Shown here piece by piece: positions 47,327 to 56,263 of a DNA stretch of 64,000 nucleotides (position 1 is the stretch's first letter; the number at the start of each line of letters is the position of its first letter). The position numbers and the translations under genes are program-made. This DNA comes from Burkholderia cepacia. GTDB taxonomy: Bacteria > Pseudomonadota > Gammaproteobacteria > Burkholderiales > Burkholderiaceae. The notes under the pieces are model-generated. The model was not told where the DNA came from and did no database searches. It saw only the letters and a program-made list of their open reading frames with translations. The stretch spans positions 2,852,001 through 2,916,000 of the forward strand of contig NZ_CP073637.1 of NCBI RefSeq assembly GCF_029962485.1, in the 5' to 3' direction.

Positions 47327-48628
47327 ATGGGTGACGGCAGGACGCGGCGCAAGGCGCCGCCGGAACGACAGCAGCGCGACGACGCGGACCCGTCGCACGC
47401 CGACGGGCAATTCGACCTGTTCGGCGTGCCGGCGGAAGCTGCACGCGCGTCGCCTGCTCCGGCGGACGACGGCCGCCCCGCCAGCACCGATGAACACGTG
47501 ACGCCGCACGCGCCGGATGGCGCGCCGCCGGCACCGCCCGCCCCTATCCCCACCCGCGCTGCCGACGACGATCCGGCGCCTTCCTCGGGCCTGCTGTGGG
47601 ACGAACCGTCGCCGCCTGCCACGCCGCCGAAAAAAGGCCGGCGCAAGCGCGGCGTGCTGCCTGCACCGATTGCAGCCGACGTCGCCGACGCCGCGGCCGG
47701 CCTGCCGCCGAACGTCCGGCTCGGCACGTCGTCGTGGTATTTCCCCGGCTGGAACGGCATCGTCTACGACGGCGATTTCGCGCAGACGAAGCTGTCGCGC
47801 GAAGGGCTCGAGGCGTACGGCGCGCATCCGCTCCTGAAGAGCGTGAGCCTCGACCGGTCGTTCTACGGCCCGCTGTCGGTTGCCGACTACCTGCGCTACG
47901 CGCAGCAGGTGCCCGACGATTTCCGTTTCGTCGTGAAGGCGCCGGCATCGGTGACCGATGCGGTGATCCGCGGCCGGCGCGGCGAGCCGTCGGGGCCGAA
48001 CCCGACCTTCCTCGACGCGCAGCTCGCGACCCGCGAATTCGTGCAGCCGTGCCTCGAAGGGCTCGGCCGGAAAGCCGGCGTGCTCGTGTTCCAGTTCTCG
48101 CCGCTGCCCGACCCGTTGCTTGCCGAGCCGGCCGCGCTGATCGACCGGCTGACCGCGTTCTTCGCGGCACTGCCGCCGCTCGCGCCCGACGCCGACGGCA
48201 CGCGCTACGCGATCGAGATCCGCGACGCGAGCCTGCTCACGCCGCGCTTCATCCGCGCGCTCGCGGCGCTCGGCGTGCGCTACTGCGTCGGCCTGCATGC
48301 GCGAATGCCCGACCCGCTGCGCCAGGCCGCCGCGCTCGCGCTGCTCGACGGCGACGCACCGGGCCCGCTGATCGTGCGCTGGAGCCTGCACGGCGGCTTC
48401 AAGTACGAACAGGCGAAAGCGAAATACGAGCCGTTCGACAAGCTCGTCGACGAGGATCCTGCCACGCGCTCGGCGCTCGCCGAACTGGCCGCGCGCTATG
48501 CGCTGGCCGGACAGCCGGTGATCATCACGATCAACAACAAGGCGGAAGGCTCCGCGCCGCTGTCGTGCATCGCGCTCGCGCGCGAGATCGCCGCCGCGTG
48601 CGCGCAATGGCGCAACGAGGCGGCCTGA
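47327..48628 (+). CDS. DUF72 family protein with Pro/Ala-rich N-terminal extension
   Basis: 433 residues. The DUF72 TIM-barrel-like domain begins near residue 125 (LPPNVRLGTSSWYFPGWNGIVY) and includes VSLDRSFYGPLSVADYLRYA, DDFRFVVKAP, VFQFSPLP, YAIEIRD and YALAGQPVIITINNKAEGSAP. The first 120 residues are disordered, charged and Pro/Ala-rich and contain QFDLFG near residue 27. The biochemical role of DUF72 is unknown. It follows cfa by 23 bp, so probable co-transcription. Confidence 0.85.
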   Translation: MGDGRTRRKAPPERQQRDDADPSHADGQFDLFGVPAEAARASPAPADDGRPASTDEHVTPHAPDGAPPAPPAPIPTRAADDDPAPSSGLLWDEPSPPATPPKKGRRKRGVLPAPIAADVADAAAGLPPNVRLGTSSWYFPGWNGIVYDGDFAQTKLSREGLEAYGAHPLLKSVSLDRSFYGPLSVADYLRYAQQVPDDFRFVVKAPASVTDAVIRGRRGEPSGPNPTFLDAQLATREFVQPCLEGLGRKAGVLVFQFSPLPDPLLAEPAALIDRLTAFFAALPPLAPDADGTRYAIEIRDASLLTPRFIRALAALGVRYCVGLHARMPDPLRQAAALALLDGDAPGPLIVRWSLHGGFKYEQAKAKYEPFDKLVDEDPATRSALAELAARYALAGQPVIITINNKAEGSAPLSCIALAREIAAACAQWRNEAA

Positions 48629-48662
48629 CGCCTGTTTCCGCCGGCTTGCGCCGGGCGCGCGC

Positions 48663-49223
48663 TTACGCGCCGCGCAGCGATTTCAGCCGGTGCGAGAACT
48701 TCTGCCGGAATTTCGCGAGCTTCGGCCCGATCACGACCGAGCAGTAGCCCTGCCCGGGGTTCCGCGCGTAATAGTTCTGGTGATAGTCCTCGGCCGGCCA
48801 GTAGTTGCCGTCGAGCGGCACGACCTGCGTGACGATCGGCTGCCCGAACACCTGCTCGCGCTCAAGCTCGCGGATCACGTCGAGCGCCGTGTCGCGCTGC
48901 GCATCCGAATGCGTGAACACGACCGACCGGTACTGCGTGCCGACGTCGTTGCCCTGCCGGTTCAGCTGGGTCGGATCGTGCGTCGCGAAGAAGATCTCGA
49001 GGATCTCGCGATAGCCGATGCGCGCCGGATCGAACGTCACGTTGACGACTTCCGCGTGGCCCGTGTCGCCCTCGCAGATGTCGCGGTAGCCGGGATTGCG
49101 CGTATGGCCGCCCGCATAGCCCGACTGGGCAGCCGTCACGCCGTCGACGTCGAGAAACACGGCCTCCGTGCACCAGAAACACCCGCCTCCCAAAGTCGCG
49201 GTTTCAAGCATCTCGTTCCCCAT
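48663..49223 (-). CDS. msrA: peptide methionine sulfoxide reductase MsrA
   Basis: Reduces methionine-S-sulfoxide in proteins. 186 residues. The catalytic Cys15 is in GGGCFWCTEAVF; EGDTGHAEVV, FFATHDPTQLNRQGNDVGTQYRSVVF and the resolving Cys in GQGYCSVVI are present. ATG at 49223 has GAGGG upstream; an internal ATG four codons on is also preceded by a purine-rich stretch. It converges with the DUF72 gene. Confidence 0.95.
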   Translation of the reverse strand: MGNEMLETATLGGGCFWCTEAVFLDVDGVTAAQSGYAGGHTRNPGYRDICEGDTGHAEVVNVTFDPARIGYREILEIFFATHDPTQLNRQGNDVGTQYRSVVFTHSDAQRDTALDVIRELEREQVFGQPIVTQVVPLDGNYWPAEDYHQNYYARNPGQGYCSVVIGPKLAKFRQKFSHRLKSLRGA

Positions 49224-49811
49224 GAATTCTGACCCTCGTTGATGACGGCAGCGGCACGCCGGTGCCGCCTGCCATCGTTCCATCCCGCCGCTGCGCGCCC
49301 GTGGTACGGGACGCAGCGGCACTCCGGCAAGTATCTCACTCGCGCGCGAACCTGGCAGATTGCACAGGTGCCGCGTGCGGCTCGCCGCGCGTTTCTCGTC
49401 TACACTTAGGCACGCGCAAGCGGCGGCAAACCCGTCGCCGTGCGCACCGCGTCCGAAGCATGCCCGACCCTGATGCAAACATCATCCGCCGGAACATCGC
49501 TATGCATGCCTTAACAGAATTCGCCCGCGTCACCTGCCCGGCCGCTGCCGCCTCGCGGCTCGCCGCTTCAGCTGCTTCATCACGTTGCCGCGCATCCGTC
49601 CCGCCCCCGGCGCGGCGATCCGGCCCATCGCCTTTACCCGCTTCCCCCGTTTTCACGATCTGATGCACGACGCCGCGCGTGGCACCGACACGTGCGTCCG
49701 CCTGCCGATCGCACCCGCCGGCACGATGCGCGCCGCGCGGCCATCCCGACCCGCACGCCCGCAACGAACGGCCGTGCGTTCACGATCCGAATCCATCGAG
49801 AGGGCATCACC
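49224..49811. other. 588-bp region upstream of the methanethiol oxidase gene
   Basis: The longest non-coding stretch in the window. Short ORFs here have no RBS or recognisable protein sequence. The only site I can name is the GAGAGGG ribosome-binding site (49797-49803) of the next gene. It may hold promoters or a regulatory RNA, not resolvable by eye. Confidence 0.5.
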
Positions 49812-51218
49812 ATGAGCATGCGGCCTGACCCGACGTTTCACGCTTCACCCGAGCTTGCGATGCAGGCGCCAGCGGAAGAATTTGCCTATACGTTGTTGCT
49901 GAGCCCCGATTTTTCCAGACCCGACGCGCTCGCCGTGATCGACGTGAAGCCCGGTTCGCCGACCTACGGAAAAATCGTGCATACGGTGACGATGCCGAAC
50001 ACCGGCGACGAGTTTCACCACTTCGGCTGGAATGCGTGTTCGTCGTCGCTGTCGCCGCTGACCGGCCATGCGTTCCTCGAACGCCGCTTCCTGATCATCC
50101 CCGGCCTGCGCTCGTCGCGCATCTACGTGATCGACACGAAGCCGCACCCGACGCAGGCGCGCATCCACAAGATCATCGAACCCGACGAGATCTTCGCGAA
50201 GACCGGCTATTCGCGCCCGCACACCGTGCACTGCGGCCCCGAGGGCATCTACGTGAGCACGCTTGGAGGCGCGGGCAAGGACGGCACCGACGGCGCGCCC
50301 GGCATCTTCATCATGGATTGCGAGACGTTCGACGTGCTCGGCCGCTGGGAGATCGACCGCGGCTCGCAGGACAAGCACTACGACTTCTGGTGGAACCTGC
50401 CGCGCGACTACATGGTGTCGAGCGAATGGGCGCTGCCGCCGCAATTCGAGAACGGCATCGTCCCCGAAGACCTGCTCGCGAACAAGTACGGGCACCGGCT
50501 GCATTTCTGGGACCTGCGCGCGCGGCGCAACGTGCAGACGGTCGATCTCGGCGCGCAACACCAGATGGCGCTCGAGGTGCGGCCCGCGCATGACCCGGCG
50601 CGCGAATACGGGTTCGTCGGCGTCGTGGTCGACACGACGAATCTCGAAGGCTCGATCTGGACCTGGTGGCGCGAAGACGGCAAGTTCCATGTGAAGAAGA
50701 CCGCGACGATCCCGCCCGAACCGGCCGCGGCCGACGAGCTGCCGCCGCTGCTGAAAGGGTTCGGCGCGGTGCCGCCGCTCGTGACCGACATCGACCTGTC
50801 GCTCGACGACCGCTTCCTCTACGTGTCGTGCTGGGGCACCGGCGAGATGCGCCAGTACGACGTGTCGGATCCGATGAATCCGGTGCTCGCGGGGTCGGTC
50901 CGCATCGGCGGCATCGTGCGGCGTGCGCCGCACTCGAACGGCCGCGCATTCGCGGGCGGCCCGCAGATGGTCGAGATCAGCCGCGACGGCCGGCGCGTGT
51001 ACTGGACCAACTCGCTGTATTCGACGTGGGACGACCAGTTCTATCCCGACGGCGTGCCGGGCGCGCAGGTGCTCGCGCATGCGGGGCCGGAAGGCGGGCT
51101 GACGCTCGCAGACGATTACTGGGTCGAGTTCCCGGACGGCTATCGCGCGCACCAGATCCGGCTCGAAGGCGGCGACTGCTCGACCGACTCGTTCTGCTAT
51201 CCGTCGGTCAGGCGTTGA
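49812..51218 (+). CDS. mtoX: methanethiol oxidase / selenium-binding protein (SBP56 family)
   Basis: 468 residues, full-length SBP56. In Hyphomicrobium and in human SELENBP1 this family oxidises methanethiol to formaldehyde, H2S and H2O2 using copper. Family-typical stretches include NTGDEFHHFGWNACSSS, SRPHTVHCGPEGIYVSTLGG, DKHYDFWWNLPRDYMVSSEW, YGHRLHFWDLR and the C-terminal GGDCSTDSFCYP. There is no Sec signal, unlike MtoX of Hyphomicrobium, so a cytosolic location is likely. No SCO1/MauG maturation genes lie beside it. Its stop overlaps the TTG of the next gene. Confidence 0.9.
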   Translation: MSMRPDPTFHASPELAMQAPAEEFAYTLLLSPDFSRPDALAVIDVKPGSPTYGKIVHTVTMPNTGDEFHHFGWNACSSSLSPLTGHAFLERRFLIIPGLRSSRIYVIDTKPHPTQARIHKIIEPDEIFAKTGYSRPHTVHCGPEGIYVSTLGGAGKDGTDGAPGIFIMDCETFDVLGRWEIDRGSQDKHYDFWWNLPRDYMVSSEWALPPQFENGIVPEDLLANKYGHRLHFWDLRARRNVQTVDLGAQHQMALEVRPAHDPAREYGFVGVVVDTTNLEGSIWTWWREDGKFHVKKTATIPPEPAAADELPPLLKGFGAVPPLVTDIDLSLDDRFLYVSCWGTGEMRQYDVSDPMNPVLAGSVRIGGIVRRAPHSNGRAFAGGPQMVEISRDGRRVYWTNSLYSTWDDQFYPDGVPGAQVLAHAGPEGGLTLADDYWVEFPDGYRAHQIRLEGGDCSTDSFCYPSVRR

Positions 51219-51880
51219 GCACCGGCCTGCACGCGCAGGCCGCCCTGTGGGTGGCCGTGCTCGCGAGCGGCGTCTATCACGGGCTCAATCCCGCGATGGG
51301 CTGGCCGCTCGCGGTGTCGAACGCGCTGATGACGCGCCGCGGCACGGCGCTCGTCGCGGCGCTCGGCTATCTCGCGCTCGGCCATGCGCTCGCGGTGTTC
51401 GCCGTGATGCTGCCGTTCGGGCTGCTCGCCGCGCTGCTCGCGTGGCAGTCGGCGATCCGGATCGGCGCGAGCGCACTCGTGATCGGCTTCGGCGCCGTGC
51501 TGCTGATCCGGCGCCGGCATCCGCGTGCGCTCGCGCGGATCCCGCCGGCGCGGCTCGGCCTGTGGTCGTTCGCGGTCGCGATCGCGCACGGCGCGGGGCT
51601 GATGCTGGTGCCGGTCTACCTCGGGCTATGCGGGCTCGACCGCGACGCCGGCCACCGCGCGGCGGCCATGCTCGTCGATGCGCATCTCGGGATGGCGCTC
51701 GTCGTCGCGGCCGTGCACGCGGCCGCGATGATCGCCGCCGGCGGCGGGCTCGCGTGGCTCGTGTACCGCTATCTCGGGTTGAAGTTCGTGTCGCGGAGCT
51801 GGTTCAATCTCGATGCGGTGTGGGCATCGAGCCTGATCGTGACGGGCGCGTTGTCGCTCGGACTGGCGGCGGCGCGATAG
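51215..51880 (+). CDS. multi-pass membrane protein coupled to the SBP56 gene
   Basis: 221 residues, about six hydrophobic segments. The only plausible start is TTG 51215, whose last two bases are the first two of the SBP56 stop codon, so translation is probably coupled. Conserved-looking polar motifs sit in helices: GVYHGLNPAMGWPLAVSNAL near residue 18 and AIAHGAGLMLVP near residue 125. The paired HG motifs recall metal/thiol transporters of the NicO/UreH/DsbD kind, but I cannot assign a family. The coupling suggests a role in copper supply or in export of products of methanethiol oxidation. Confidence 0.75.
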   Translation: MSTGLHAQAALWVAVLASGVYHGLNPAMGWPLAVSNALMTRRGTALVAALGYLALGHALAVFAVMLPFGLLAALLAWQSAIRIGASALVIGFGAVLLIRRRHPRALARIPPARLGLWSFAVAIAHGAGLMLVPVYLGLCGLDRDAGHRAAAMLVDAHLGMALVVAAVHAAAMIAAGGGLAWLVYRYLGLKFVSRSWFNLDAVWASSLIVTGALSLGLAAAR

Positions 51881-52182
51881 CGCGGGGATCGACAGCAGAT
51901 GGGGCGTGGCGGCGCAGGGATGAGCGGCGGCGCCGCACTAAAAACGCGACAGAACGGCCGGGGCGGCCACGCCAAGTGGCACATCCGGCAGCGCGCAGCA
52001 GTGTTCGCTACGCCACCCTGCCCCCGCAATGCGCCGTCCGGCCGGGCTCGACCGCCCCGATTCCGCTAAAATCGGGCCATGCGCACCCCTTCCCAATCGA
52101 CCGCCTTGTCGCCTTTCGTCCGCCGTGCCCGCCCCACCCGCGTCGCGCCGCGCCTGCCCGTCTCGTTCCGGATGGTGGCCCG
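51881..52182. other. intergenic region with a leader ORF upstream of the flavin reductase gene
   Basis: 302 bp. A TAAAAT -10-like box lies at 52067-52072, and ATG 52079 sits where transcription would start. That ATG opens a 35-codon ORF whose TGA (52184-52186) overlaps the flavin reductase ATG. No other feature is seen. Confidence 0.45.
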
Positions 52183-52186
52183 ATGA
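52079..52186 (+). CDS. possible leaderless 35-residue leader ORF
   Basis: Begins MRTPSQSTALSPF and is rich in Arg and Pro; it ends in ATGA overlap with the flavin reductase start. The -10-like box seven bases upstream would make the mRNA leaderless. The flavin reductase has no clear RBS of its own, which supports coupling. Low-confidence coding call. Confidence 0.35.
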   Translation: MRTPSQSTALSPFVRRARPTRVAPRLPVSFRMVAR

Positions 52187-52692
52187 GCCGCGCCAACCCG
52201 CCGGATTTCGACGCGGCCGCCTTCCGGCAAGCACTCGGCCAGTTCGCGACGGGCGTGACGGTGATCACGACGCGCGCGCCGTCCGGGCAGCTGATCGGCA
52301 TTACCGCCAGCTCGTTCAACTCGGTTTCGCTCGACCCGCCGCTCGTGCTGTGGAGCCTCGCGCACAAATCGGCTTCGACGCCCGTGTTCCGCGGCAACAG
52401 CCACTACGTGGTGAACGTGCTCGCGGCCTCGCAGCTCGACCTGTGCAAGCGCTTCTCGACCTTCAAGGGCGACCGCTTCGAAGGAATCGCGCATGCGGCC
52501 GGCAACTCGGGGATGCCCGTGCTCGACGGCGCGCTCGCGTGGTTCGAATGCCACAACCGCAGCCGCTACGATGAAGGCGACCACGTGATCTTCGTCGGCG
52601 AAGTCGAACGCTGCGGCGTACGCGCGGTATCGGACACGGCCCCGCCGCTCGTCTTCCACGGCGGCGGCTTCCACGGCCTTACACCGCTTTGA
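52183..52692 (+). CDS. flavin reductase, FMN-binding split-barrel family
   Basis: 169 residues. FRQALGQFATGVTVITTRAPSGQLIGITASSFNSVSLDPPLVLWSLAHKS is the characteristic N-terminal half of HpaC/ActVB-type NAD(P)H:flavin oxidoreductases, with GDHVIFVGEVERC near the end. Such proteins feed FMNH2 to monooxygenases; none is adjacent, and SBP56 does not need flavin. It overlaps the 3' end of kynR by 14 bases, convergently. Confidence 0.9.
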   Translation: MSRANPPDFDAAAFRQALGQFATGVTVITTRAPSGQLIGITASSFNSVSLDPPLVLWSLAHKSASTPVFRGNSHYVVNVLAASQLDLCKRFSTFKGDRFEGIAHAAGNSGMPVLDGALAWFECHNRSRYDEGDHVIFVGEVERCGVRAVSDTAPPLVFHGGGFHGLTPL

Positions 52693-53179
52693 TCGCCCCC
52701 GTGCGCGCCAGCCCGACCGGCGCGCCGGCTTCATCCTTCAGCGTCTGCAGCACGATGTTCGAACGGATGTCCATCACGCCCGGCGCCTTGTAGAGCCGGT
52801 TCAGCACGAAATCCGAATAGTGCTTGAGGTTGTGCGCGAGCACGCGCAGCAGATAGTGGCTCTCGCCCGTCACGACGAACGCGCCGACCACCTCCGGCCA
52901 TTCGCGCAGCGCTTCCGCGAAGCGCTCGTGCCATTGATTCTCTTCGTTGCGCATCGACACCTGCACGAATGCCTCGAGCTCGAAGCCGAGCTTCTCGCGG
53001 CTCAGGCACGCGCGATAGTGCTCGATCACGCCCTGCTCCTCGAGCAGGCGCATGCGGCGCAGGCAGGCGGATGGCGAAAGCGAAATCCGTTCCGCCAGGT
53101 CGAGATTGCTGATTCTGCCCTCCTCCTGCAGTACCGCCAGAATCCGGCAGTCGGTGGCATCGAGCGTGATCGCGTGCAT
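52679..53179 (-). CDS. kynR: Lrp/AsnC-family regulator, probable kynurenine-responsive KynR
   Basis: 166 residues. The [50 protein letters not shown] is followed by a RAM effector domain ([29 protein letters not shown]). It is divergent from kynB across 130 bp, the position of KynR in Pseudomonas, where kynurenine is the inducer. The role is assigned by family plus context. Confidence 0.88.
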   Translation of the reverse strand: MHAITLDATDCRILAVLQEEGRISNLDLAERISLSPSACLRRMRLLEEQGVIEHYRACLSREKLGFELEAFVQVSMRNEENQWHERFAEALREWPEVVGAFVVTGESHYLLRVLAHNLKHYSDFVLNRLYKAPGVMDIRSNIVLQTLKDEAGAPVGLARTGAIKAV

Positions 53180-53244
53180 TTATGGTCCCCGTTTTCCCTC
53201 TGAGTCGAATTATCTGCCAATCCGGTGGATTGTCCATGTTTATT

Positions 53245-53263
53245 TCGCAAGCACTTTCTGCGA
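53245..53263. promoter_or_regulatory. candidate KynR operator
   Basis: Inverted arms TCGCA (53245-53249) and TGCGA (53259-53263), nine bases apart, between kynR and kynB. Spacing and symmetry suit an Lrp-family site. Confidence 0.45.
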
Positions 53264-53309
53264 GCGTCCACCTATCATTCGAAGGATCGACTCACCGATT
53301 CGTCATGCC

Positions 53310-53951
53310 ATGGACACACTCTGGGACATCTCGCCGCCTGTCAGCCCCGCCACCCCCGTGTGGCCGGGCGATACGCCGGTTTCCGTCGAACGCGTGTGGC
53401 GGATGGAGGCCGGCTCGCCGGTCAACGTCGCGCGCCTGACGCTGTCGCCACACACCGGCGCGCACTGCGACGCGCCACTGCATTACGACGCCGACGGTGC
53501 ACCGATCGGCGCCGTGCCGCTCGATACCTATCTCGGCCCGTGCCGCGTGATCCATTGCATCGGCGCATCGCCCGTGGTGCAGCCGGCCGACATCGCGGCC
53601 TCGCTCGACGGCGTGCCGCCGCGTGTGCTGCTGCGCACCTATGCGCGCGCCAGCGTCGAGCAGTGGGACAGCCATTTCTGCGCGGTCGCGCCCGACACCG
53701 TCGACCTGCTCGCCGCCCGCGGCGTAAAGCTGATCGGCATCGATACGCCGTCGCTCGATCCGCAGGAATCGAAGACGATGGATGCACATCACCGCGTGCG
53801 CGCGCACCGGATGGCGATCCTCGAAGGCATCGTGCTCGACGACGTGCCACCCGGCGACTACGAACTGATCGCACTGCCGCTGAAGTTCGCGACGCTCGAC
53901 GCGAGCCCCGTGCGCGCGGTGCTGCGCGCGCTGCCCGCGCGTGCTTCCTGA
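53310..53951 (+). CDS. kynB: kynurenine formamidase
   Basis: Hydrolyses N-formylkynurenine to kynurenine. 213 residues of the cyclase-like, zinc-dependent family. Starts [23 protein letters not shown]; the metal motif is [15 protein letters not shown], and [20 protein letters not shown] is conserved. It ends 25 bases before the kynU start. First gene of kynB-kynU-kynA. Confidence 0.95.
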   Translation: MDTLWDISPPVSPATPVWPGDTPVSVERVWRMEAGSPVNVARLTLSPHTGAHCDAPLHYDADGAPIGAVPLDTYLGPCRVIHCIGASPVVQPADIAASLDGVPPRVLLRTYARASVEQWDSHFCAVAPDTVDLLAARGVKLIGIDTPSLDPQESKTMDAHHRVRAHRMAILEGIVLDDVPPGDYELIALPLKFATLDASPVRAVLRALPARAS

Positions 53952-53976
53952 TTACCCCGACCAACGACCCCACATC

Positions 53977-55230
53977 ATGATCAAGACCCGTGAAGACGCG
54001 CTCGCACTCGACCGCGACGACCCGCTTGCCCCGCTGCGCGACCAGTTCTCGCTGCCCGACGGCGTGATCTACCTCGACGGCAACTCGCTCGGCGCGCAGC
54101 CGAGCGCATCGGCCGCGCGCGCGCAGCAGGTGATTAGCGCCGAATGGGGCGAAGGCCTGATCCGCAGCTGGAACACGGCCGGCTGGTTCGCACTGCCGCG
54201 CCGCCTCGGCGACAAGCTCGCGACGCTGATCGGCGGTGCGCCCGGCGAAACGGTCGTCACCGATACCATCTCGATCAACCTGTTCAAGCTGCTGTCGGCC
54301 ATGCTGCGCCACCAGGCCGAGCGCGCACCGGAGCGCCGCGTGATCGTGTCGGAACGCTCGAATTTCCCGACCGACCTGTATATCGCGCAAGGGCTGATCG
54401 AACAGCTCGGCGGCGACTACGAGCTGCGCCTGATCGACGATCCGGCCGACCTGCCGGCCGCGCTCGGCGCGGACACGGCCGTCGCGATGATCACGCACGT
54501 GAACTACCGCACCGGCTACATGCACGACATGCCGGCCGTCACGCAGCTCGTGCACGACTCGGGCGCGCTGATGCTGTGGGATCTCGCGCACTCGGCCGGC
54601 GCGGTGCCGGTCGACCTGAACGGCGCGCGCGCCGACGGCGCGGTCGGCTGCACGTACAAGTACCTGAACGGCGGCCCCGGCTCGCCCGCGTTCGTGTGGG
54701 TGCCGCAGCGCCATCTCGCACATTTCTCGCAGCCGCTGTCGGGCTGGTGGGGCCACCGCGCGCCGTTCGCGATGCAGCCGGCCTTCGCGCCCGATCCGGG
54801 CATCGCACGCTTCCTGTGCGGCACGCAGCCGATCGTGTCGATGTCGATGGTCGAATGCGGGCTCGACGTGTTCCTGCAGACCGACATGCACGCAATCCGC
54901 CGCAAGTCGCTCGCGCTGACCGATGCGTTCATCGCGCTCGTCGAAGCGCGCTGCGCAGGCTTGTCGCTGAAGCTCGTCACGCCGCGCGCGCATCACCAGC
55001 GCGGCTCGCAGGCGAGCTTCGAGCATCCGCACGGCTACGAAGTGATGCAGGCGCTGATCGCGCGCGGCGTGATCGGCGACTACCGCGAGCCGTACGTGCT
55101 GCGCTTCGGCTTCACGCCGCTTTATACGCGCTTCGCCGACGTGTGGGATGCCGTCGAGACGCTGCGCGACATCCTCGCCACCGACGCGTGGAAGGCGCCC
55201 GAGTTCGCCGAACGCGGCGCGGTGACCTGA
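53977..55230 (+). CDS. kynU: kynureninase
   Basis: PLP enzyme splitting kynurenine to anthranilate and alanine. 417 residues. [56 protein letters not shown] and the PLP Lys in [16 protein letters not shown] are clear. ATG 53977 is preferred over an in-frame GTG at 53941 that lies inside kynB. Confidence 0.96.
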   Translation: MIKTREDALALDRDDPLAPLRDQFSLPDGVIYLDGNSLGAQPSASAARAQQVISAEWGEGLIRSWNTAGWFALPRRLGDKLATLIGGAPGETVVTDTISINLFKLLSAMLRHQAERAPERRVIVSERSNFPTDLYIAQGLIEQLGGDYELRLIDDPADLPAALGADTAVAMITHVNYRTGYMHDMPAVTQLVHDSGALMLWDLAHSAGAVPVDLNGARADGAVGCTYKYLNGGPGSPAFVWVPQRHLAHFSQPLSGWWGHRAPFAMQPAFAPDPGIARFLCGTQPIVSMSMVECGLDVFLQTDMHAIRRKSLALTDAFIALVEARCAGLSLKLVTPRAHHQRGSQASFEHPHGYEVMQALIARGVIGDYREPYVLRFGFTPLYTRFADVWDAVETLRDILATDAWKAPEFAERGAVT

Positions 55231-55304
55231 CCGGCCTTGCCCGGCGCGCGCCGCGGTCACGCGGATCGCGCGCCGCGCCCCGTCATTCAAATCTGGAGAT
55301 AGTC

Positions 55305-56243
55305 GTGAATTCTGGTCATATGCAGCCACCCGGCGGCGACGCGCCGGCGGGCTGCCCGTTCTCGGGCGCACGCGCCGCACAACCGGCGCAGGCCGCGCAC
55401 GAAGCGCCGCACGTGCCCGGCGATGCCGGCTGGCACAACGCGCAACTCGATTTCTCGAAGTCGATGAGCTACGGCGACTACCTGTCGCTGAATTCGATCC
55501 TCGATGCGCAGCATCCGCTGTCGCCCGATCACAACGAGATGCTGTTCATCATCCAGCATCAGACGAGCGAGCTGTGGATGAAGCTCGCGCTGTTCGAACT
55601 GCGCGGCGCACTCGACGCGGTGCGCACCGACGCGCTGCCGCCCGCATTCAAGATGCTCGCGCGCGTGTCGCGCATCCTCGAGCAGCTGGTGCAGGCGTGG
55701 AGCGTGCTGTCGACGATGACGCCGTCCGAATACTCGGCGATGCGCCCGTATCTCGGCCAGTCGTCGGGCTTCCAGTCGTACCAGTATCGTCAGCTCGAAT
55801 TCCTGCTCGGCAACAAGAACGTTCAGATGCTGCAGCCGCACGCGCACCGGCCCGACATCCTCGAACAGGTGCGCGCGACGCTCGAGGCGCCGTCGTTCTA
55901 CGACGAAGTCGTGCGGCTGCTCGCGCGGCGCGGGTTCCCGATCGCGCCGGAACGGCTCGATCGCGACTGGACGCAGCCGACGCGACACGACGAGACGGTC
56001 GAAGCCGCATGGCTCGAGGTGTATCGCCACCCGCAGCAGCACTGGGAGCTGTACGAGATGGCCGAGGAACTCGTCGACCTCGAAGACGCGTTCCGCCAGT
56101 GGCGCTTCCGTCACGTGACGACCGTCGAGCGCATCATCGGCTTCAAGCAGGGCACCGGCGGCACGAGCGGCGCGCCGTACCTGCGCAAGATGCTCGACGT
56201 CGTGCTGTTCCCCGAGCTCTGGCACGTGCGCACCACGCTGTAA
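55305..56243 (+). CDS. kynA: tryptophan 2,3-dioxygenase
   Basis: Heme enzyme that opens tryptophan to N-formylkynurenine; first step of the pathway although encoded last. 312 residues starting at GTG 55305, with GGAGA six bases upstream; ATG 55320 is an alternative. [36 protein letters not shown], the heme His in [19 protein letters not shown] and [12 protein letters not shown] are diagnostic. Confidence 0.96.
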   Translation: MNSGHMQPPGGDAPAGCPFSGARAAQPAQAAHEAPHVPGDAGWHNAQLDFSKSMSYGDYLSLNSILDAQHPLSPDHNEMLFIIQHQTSELWMKLALFELRGALDAVRTDALPPAFKMLARVSRILEQLVQAWSVLSTMTPSEYSAMRPYLGQSSGFQSYQYRQLEFLLGNKNVQMLQPHAHRPDILEQVRATLEAPSFYDEVVRLLARRGFPIAPERLDRDWTQPTRHDETVEAAWLEVYRHPQQHWELYEMAEELVDLEDAFRQWRFRHVTTVERIIGFKQGTGGTSGAPYLRKMLDVVLFPELWHVRTTL

Positions 56244-56263
56244 CGCACGTCATGCGCCCGCCG

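Noticed and set aside
49262..49663. 133-codon ORF in the gap upstream of the SBP56 gene
   Set aside because: No RBS, composition of random high-GC translation, and no recognisable motif.
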